NCBI RefSeq assembly: GCF_965199065.1
Contig: NZ_CBDAQN010000001.1
Span: 1,426,001-1,490,000, forward strand
Reading direction: 5' to 3'
Origin: Acidisoma sp965199065
GTDB taxonomy: Bacteria; Pseudomonadota; Alphaproteobacteria; Acetobacterales; Acetobacteraceae
DNA: 64,000 bases
The notes beneath the pieces were generated by a model. It had not been told where the DNA came from. It was given only the letters and a program-made list of their open reading frames with translations, and ran no database searches. Positions 60,109 to 64,000 of the stretch are shown here, one piece after another; within the stretch, counting starts at the first letter, position 1, and the number at the start of each line of letters is the position of its first letter. A program made the position numbers and the translations under genes.

Positions 60109-61491
60109 TCAGCCCGGCGCTTCGAGAACCGCGTAGCGCACGAGCTTCTTGTTGACGAACTCCTGGATGCCCATGTCGCCCAGCTCGCGGCCATAACCGG
60201 AGTTCTTGATGCCGCCGAAGGGAAGTCCGGCATCAGTCCAGTCGATGTTGTTGATGAACATCATGCCGGTGTCGACGCGGCTGGCGATCCGCCGTCCGCG
60301 CGCGATGTCCTGCGTCCAAACCGATCCGCCGAGGCCGAAATCGCTGTCGTTTGCGAGTGCGACCGCCTCATCTTCGTCTTTGACGACATAGAAAGAGACG
60401 ACCGGCCCGAAGAACTCGTCGCGGAAGGCGGGGTTTCCCGGCTTGATGCCGGTGAGGATCGTTGGCTGCATGAAGGCGCCCGGACGGTCGAAGCGCTTGC
60501 CGCCCATCAGCAGCTTCGCCCCGTGCTTCACCGCCACGTCGACCTGCGCCAGAAGATCGACGAGCGCCTGTTCACTCGACAGCGGACCGAGAGTGGTTTT
60601 CTCGTCCATCGGATCGCCAGGCTTCAGCGCCTCCAGCGCCGCGCGGAAGCGGGCGAGGAAGGTTTCGGCCAAACTCTCCACCACGATGAAGCGCTTGGCG
60701 GCACAACAGGTCTGGCCGCAGTTGTACATGCGGCCCCACACGGCCCATTTGATCGTGTGGTCCATGTCGGCGTCGTCCAGCACGATGAAGGCGTCGCTGC
60801 CGCCAAGCTCCATCGAGGATACTTTGAGGTTGCGCCCGGCGCTTGCGGCGATGATCTGTCCAGCGGCCACGCTGCCCGTCAGCGCCACGCCCTTGATGCG
60901 CTCGTCATTGACGACACGGTCCGACTGCTCATGCGAGATGAGAAGATTGGTGTAGAGGCCGGGAGGCGCGCCGGCGTCGAGCAGTATTTTCTCGAACGCG
61001 ATCGCGCATTGCGGCACGATGCCGGCATGCTTCACGACCATGGTGTTGCCGGCCATGAGGTGCGGGCCGGCGACACGGGCAAGCTGGTAGTATGGAAAGT
61101 TCCACGGCTCGACGCCAAAAATCACGCCGATCGGGCTGCTCTCCATATGCGCCTCGCCGACGCTCGGGTGCAGCTTGACCGGTGCCAGGAACCGTTCCGC
61201 GTGCTTGGCGTAGTAGGCGAGGATTCTGGAGCTGAATTCGACTTCGCCACGGGCCTCGCTGATGCGCTTGCCCATTTCCAGCGTCATCGTGTGGGCGAGG
61301 CTATCGGCCTGCTCATGCATCAGCACGGCGGCGCGGGCGATGATGACGGCGCGCTCGGCATAGGACTTGTGGCGCCACGTCTCGTAGCATGACTGCGCCG
61401 TGGCCAGCTTCGTCTCGAACTCAGCGTCGGTGATCTGATCGAAGGATTTCACGAGCTTCCCGTTGAAGGGATTGAGCGTCTGATAGGTCAT
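60109..61491 (-). CDS. NAD(P)-dependent aldehyde / succinate-semialdehyde dehydrogenase
   Basis: A 460-residue aldehyde dehydrogenase. GVEPWNFPYYQLARV, FKH-type VVKHAGIVPQCA, the catalytic Glu in SMELGGSDAFI, and Cys in NCGQTCCAAKRF. The C-terminus DWTDAGLPFGGIKNSGYGRE matches YneI/Sad-type succinate-semialdehyde dehydrogenases. The exact substrate is unsure. The start is ATG 61491 with AGGAA; the longer ORF upstream is not supported. Confidence 0.9.
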   Translation of the reverse strand: MTYQTLNPFNGKLVKSFDQITDAEFETKLATAQSCYETWRHKSYAERAVIIARAAVLMHEQADSLAHTMTLEMGKRISEARGEVEFSSRILAYYAKHAERFLAPVKLHPSVGEAHMESSPIGVIFGVEPWNFPYYQLARVAGPHLMAGNTMVVKHAGIVPQCAIAFEKILLDAGAPPGLYTNLLISHEQSDRVVNDERIKGVALTGSVAAGQIIAASAGRNLKVSSMELGGSDAFIVLDDADMDHTIKWAVWGRMYNCGQTCCAAKRFIVVESLAETFLARFRAALEALKPGDPMDEKTTLGPLSSEQALVDLLAQVDVAVKHGAKLLMGGKRFDRPGAFMQPTILTGIKPGNPAFRDEFFGPVVSFYVVKDEDEAVALANDSDFGLGGSVWTQDIARGRRIASRVDTGMMFINNIDWTDAGLPFGGIKNSGYGRELGDMGIQEFVNKKLVRYAVLEAPG

Positions 61492-61819
61492 GCGATGTTC
61501 CTGCTGCGGACTGTCGGCCAAAGCATGCTCAAGCCCGGAGGACACGGTCGTCGCATCCCGATGCTTTGGGTGCGGCCTCTCTGTCCACCCAATGAAATCT
61601 CTAATCGCCTTGGGCCAGGAGCAGCAGGATCGGAAACTACCCATACGGGACGCGCTCGGAAGCCGTTGATATGGATCAAACTCCGTCGGTTATCTTCATG
61701 CAATCAATCGGCAGGCCGAAGTGTTCCGCCGCCACTCGGTATTTTCCGTCGCTTACCATCCGGCCTGCCAAACGCCATCCTGCTGGATCAGGCAGCGGCG
61801 CCAGCCCTGACACGCAGGT
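61492..61819. other. Intergenic region, no gene recognised
   Basis: 328 bp between the divergent aldehyde dehydrogenase gene and a small hypothetical gene. Open frames here are compositional. It presumably holds both promoters; no repeat or clear operator is visible. Confidence 0.5.
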
Positions 61820-62344
61820 ATGCACATGACCAGTCCCGCCCCATCCGGCTATCTCAGCACCGAGTTCGACCCCTTCCTGAGTTCGCCGCTTTGGCTGGAC
61901 CGGAACGAGTTCCCCCTCAGCGTCATGTCGGCGTTGGCGCGGCTCGACATCGATCCGTGGCAGGAAGCCGCAGCTTTGGCCGCGCTATCGAAAGCGGCGG
62001 CCGTCACGCGCCTCTCGGCCCTGCTCGGGCCTCTACCCGGGGCGCCATCCACCAGGCCCGACCGGGAGGGCCTTTGTCAGCGGGTGCTGGGCCTTCTGCC
62101 GTCGCCCCGGACAATACCACTGCATCCTGCGCTCGAGGTCACGGCGGCGGCTGCAAAAAAGGGTGTCATGACACGCCCGACGACATCCTCGCTTCTGTTC
62201 TTGGGCTGGATCGTCATCGCCGGCCTGATCGGCGCCTCAGTCGTGCCGCGCCTCTTCGACAGACCGACGGTATCAGCCGCCGCCACGGTCGTGCATCGAA
62301 GCCCGGGCGCCGCCATCCAAGGCTTCACCACGAGCAAAGACTGA
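61820..62344 (+). CDS. Unknown single-pass membrane protein
   Basis: A 174-residue protein. The N-terminal 110 residues are soluble with FDPFLSSPLWLDRNEFPLSV and a helix-rich middle; one hydrophobic helix (LLFLGWIVIAGLIGASVVP, about 127-145) follows, then a short outside tail ending FTTSKD. The layout resembles anti-sigma or small regulatory anchors, but no motif supports this. ATG 61820 or 61826. It precedes an alcohol dehydrogenase by 7 bp, likely one transcript. Confidence 0.6.
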   Translation: MHMTSPAPSGYLSTEFDPFLSSPLWLDRNEFPLSVMSALARLDIDPWQEAAALAALSKAAAVTRLSALLGPLPGAPSTRPDREGLCQRVLGLLPSPRTIPLHPALEVTAAAAKKGVMTRPTTSSLLFLGWIVIAGLIGASVVPRLFDRPTVSAAATVVHRSPGAAIQGFTTSKD

Positions 62345-62351
62345 CATCCCG

Positions 62352-63335
62352 ATGAAGGCTATGGTCCTGGGCAGGCCGAAAAGCCCGCTGGTCTGGACGG
62401 AACTGCCGGACCGCCATCCGGGGCCGGGCCAGATCCGGGTCAAGGTGCTGGCCTGCGGGGTTTGCCGCACGGACTTGCATGTGCTGGACGGCGAACTGCC
62501 GCGTCCCAAATCACCCATCATACCCGGGCATGAAATCGTCGGTCGCATCGACGAGATTGGGGAAGGTGTCACGGGCCTGAAGCTCGCCGATCGCGTGGGC
62601 ATCCCCTGGCTCGGCCATACCTGCGGCGTCTGCCCCTACTGCGAGGCAAGCCGGGAGAACCTCTGCGACGCGCCTCTGTTCACCGGCTATACGCGCGACG
62701 GCGGCTTCGCGACCGCCACCATCGCCGATGCCCGCTTTGCCTTTCCGCTGGGCGAGACGGGAGCGGACGTGTCGCTCGCGCCGCTGCTCTGCGCCGGGCT
62801 GATCGGATGGCGGTCGCTCGCGATCGCGGGCGAAGGCAGGACGATCGGCCTTTACGGCTTCGGCGCTGCCGGGCACATCGTGGCGCAGGTAGCGCGATGG
62901 CAGGGCCGCCGCGTCTTCGCCTTCACCCGGCCGGGAGACACAGGCAACCAAGCCTTCGCGAGGAGCCTTGGCGCGGACTGGGCCGGCGGCTCGGACGAAG
63001 CGCCGCCCGAAAAGCTGGATGCGGCGATCATCTACGCGACGGTAGGCGCGCTCGTGCCACTGGCGCTGAAGGCCGTGCGTAAAGGCGGGCGCGTCGTCTG
63101 CGCCGGCATCCATATGAGCGACATTCCCGGCTTCGCTTACGATATTCTGTGGGAGGAGCGGCAACTCGTCTCCGTCGCCAATCTCACGCGCCAGGACGGG
63201 ATCGACTTTCTCGGGCAGGCGCCGAAGATGGACCTGCAGATCAAGACCACGACCTACCCGATGCAGGAGGCGAACACGGCGCTGGCGGATCTCTGTGCCG
63301 GGCGGTTCGAGGGGGCCGCCGTGCTGGTGCCTTGA
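62352..63335 (+). CDS. Zinc-binding alcohol dehydrogenase (AdhA-like)
   Basis: A 327-residue medium-chain dehydrogenase. Zinc ligands in CGVCRTDLHVLDGELP, PGHEIVGRI and the structural set TCGVCPYCEASRENLC; the NAD fold is LYGFGAAGHIVAQVARW. It is shorter than the other ADH in the window and of the subgroup often named zinc-binding alcohol dehydrogenase family protein. Substrate unknown. Confidence 0.88.
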   Translation: MKAMVLGRPKSPLVWTELPDRHPGPGQIRVKVLACGVCRTDLHVLDGELPRPKSPIIPGHEIVGRIDEIGEGVTGLKLADRVGIPWLGHTCGVCPYCEASRENLCDAPLFTGYTRDGGFATATIADARFAFPLGETGADVSLAPLLCAGLIGWRSLAIAGEGRTIGLYGFGAAGHIVAQVARWQGRRVFAFTRPGDTGNQAFARSLGADWAGGSDEAPPEKLDAAIIYATVGALVPLALKAVRKGGRVVCAGIHMSDIPGFAYDILWEERQLVSVANLTRQDGIDFLGQAPKMDLQIKTTTYPMQEANTALADLCAGRFEGAAVLVP

Positions 63336-63387
63336 GCCTCGGGGCCGCCGGCTCCAGCGGGTCCAGGGCAGAGCCCTGCCCTCGGCC

Positions 63388-64000
63388 CTAGCTCATCCAG
63401 TTGCCGCCGTCGACGTTCAGCGTCTGCGCGACAATGTAGTCGGCGTCCGAACTCGCCAGGAACACCGCCGCACCGGTCATGTCCTCGACATGGCCCATCC
63501 GCCCGTACGGCACCGCGAGCCCCACCTGACGCTTCTTCTCGCCCAGCGGCAGGTTCTCGTATTTCGCGAACTGCGCGTCGACCACGTCCCACATCGGCGT
63601 GTCCACGACGCCCGGCGCAATCGCGTTCACGTTGATGCCGTGCTTGATCAACCCAAGACCGGCACTCTGCGTGATGCTGATGACGGCCGCCTTCGAGGCG
63701 CAATATACGGCGACGAGAGCCTCGCCCCGCCGGCCCGCCTGGGAGGCGAAGTTGACGATCTTCCCGCCCTGACCCTGGCGCACCATCTGGCGTGCCACCG
63801 CCTGCAGCGTGAACAGCAACCCCTCGACGTTGACCGAGAACTGCTTCGCGTAGCTCTCGCGGGTGATCTCGAGGATCGGCGCCATCTCGAAGACGCCGGC
63901 ATTGTTGACCAGGATGTCGATCCGGCCGGCGCGCTCGACCACCGCCGCCACCATCGCGTCGATCGACGTCTGCTGCGCCACGTTGACGCCGACGCCGATC
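63388..64000 (-). CDS. SDR-family polyol dehydrogenase, SmoS/sorbitol dehydrogenase-like (partial)
   Basis: The C-terminal 204 residues; the N-terminal NAD-binding part lies beyond the window. Visible are LVNNAGVFEMAPILEITRES, the active-site FASQAGRRGEALVAVYCASK (Ser, Tyr-xxx-Lys), GINVNAIAPGVVDTPMWD and the C-terminal YIVAQTLNVDGGNWMS. The layout and ending match sorbitol/galactitol dehydrogenases such as Rhodobacter SmoS. Frame continues to the right edge. It is convergent with the upstream ADH. Confidence 0.87.
   Translation of the reverse strand, partial: IGVGVNVAQQTSIDAMVAAVVERAGRIDILVNNAGVFEMAPILEITRESYAKQFSVNVEGLLFTLQAVARQMVRQGQGGKIVNFASQAGRRGEALVAVYCASKAAVISITQSAGLGLIKHGINVNAIAPGVVDTPMWDVVDAQFAKYENLPLGEKKRQVGLAVPYGRMGHVEDMTGAAVFLASSDADYIVAQTLNVDGGNWMS

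Noticed and set aside
61495..62355. 286-residue plus-strand ORF overlapping the small membrane protein
   Set aside because: Out of frame with the better-supported 61820-62344 gene; basic, low-information composition.
1..64000. CRISPR arrays, insertion sequences, integrases, prophage or tRNA/rRNA genes
   Set aside because: I looked for regular spaced repeats, transposase motifs and cloverleaf-like sequences and saw none. The 12-bp cobO repeat is coding, not CRISPR.

Overview
The window looks like chromosomal DNA of a GC-rich alphaproteobacterium. The best fit is a Rhodospirillales/Acetobacteraceae-type genome. Reasons are the uniformly high-GC codon use, an oxygen-dependent cobalamin pathway (CobG, CobN, CobL, CobK), a bet/cho choline system in the alphaproteobacterial style, an iron-sulfur photolyase, and dispersed GTTCTTTT...AAAAGAAC palindromes. 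This placement is inference; there is no rRNA or tRNA in the window to confirm it.

Layout. 0-11.6 kb is ordinary core sequence: a bactofilin, a PfkB-family (adenosine kinase-like) sugar/nucleoside kinase, RlpA, a phosphate block (pstB-phoU-phoB, without pstSCA or phoR), a 1-Cys peroxiredoxin, a HAD phosphatase, ispD, a beta-hydroxyacid-type dehydrogenase next to an acetate-type GPR1/YaaH transporter, and an aldehyde dehydrogenase. 11.6-12.8 kb is a short AT-richer accessory patch. It carries an unknown, probably truncated gene and the remains of a BrnT toxin in front of an intact helix-turn-helix antitoxin. 12.8-17.8 kb has a CobC-like phosphatase, a threonine dehydratase-type PLP enzyme and a sugar ABC transporter (ATPase-permease-binding protein).

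17.9-35.2 kb is a large cobalamin cluster. A B12 riboswitch (minus strand, about 33818-34010) precedes DUF1636-cobW-cobN-cobG-cobH-cobI-cobJ. Further minus-strand units are cobL-cobE-cobM and cobA-cobB-cobT-cobS. cobK and cbiD sit between them on the plus strand, and cobU-cobO run divergently from the riboswitch. CobF is absent and CbiD is present, so the C1 methylation is done by an enzyme of the anaerobic-pathway type inside an otherwise aerobic pathway. CobQ, CobD/CbiB, CobC (decarboxylase) and the CobS/CobT chelatase subunits are not in this window.

35.2-47.7 kb is mixed: a secreted esterase, otsBA (trehalose), a YraN protein, an aldose epimerase, a (6-4)-type FeS photolyase divergent from a PPK2 polyphosphate kinase that has no canonical start codon, a lower-GC GH5 glucanase, aqpZ, a chemoreceptor and a DUF2177 protein. 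47.7-55 kb is a choline-to-glycine-betaine unit. betB and betA lie behind a frameshifted betI, whose remaining frame runs in-frame into betB, and the choXWV choline importer is divergent. A clear BetI-type palindrome lies between them. With otsBA and aqpZ this makes the region strongly osmoprotective.

55-64 kb has a ParA-like ATPase, a small CopD-like membrane protein and an orphan PhnD-like protein in a row, a fatty acid desaturase divergent from an XRE-family regulator, two zinc alcohol dehydrogenases, an NAD(P) aldehyde dehydrogenase, a small unknown membrane-anchored protein, and a partial SDR of the sorbitol dehydrogenase (SmoS) type at the window edge.

I did not find a wholly new multi-gene system. 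The strongest unusual signals are the betI frameshift and read-through into betB, the internally deleted brnT beside a retained antitoxin, the repeated hairpin module at three gene starts (two inside the cob cluster), and the PPK2 gene whose Shine-Dalgarno points to an AUC codon.
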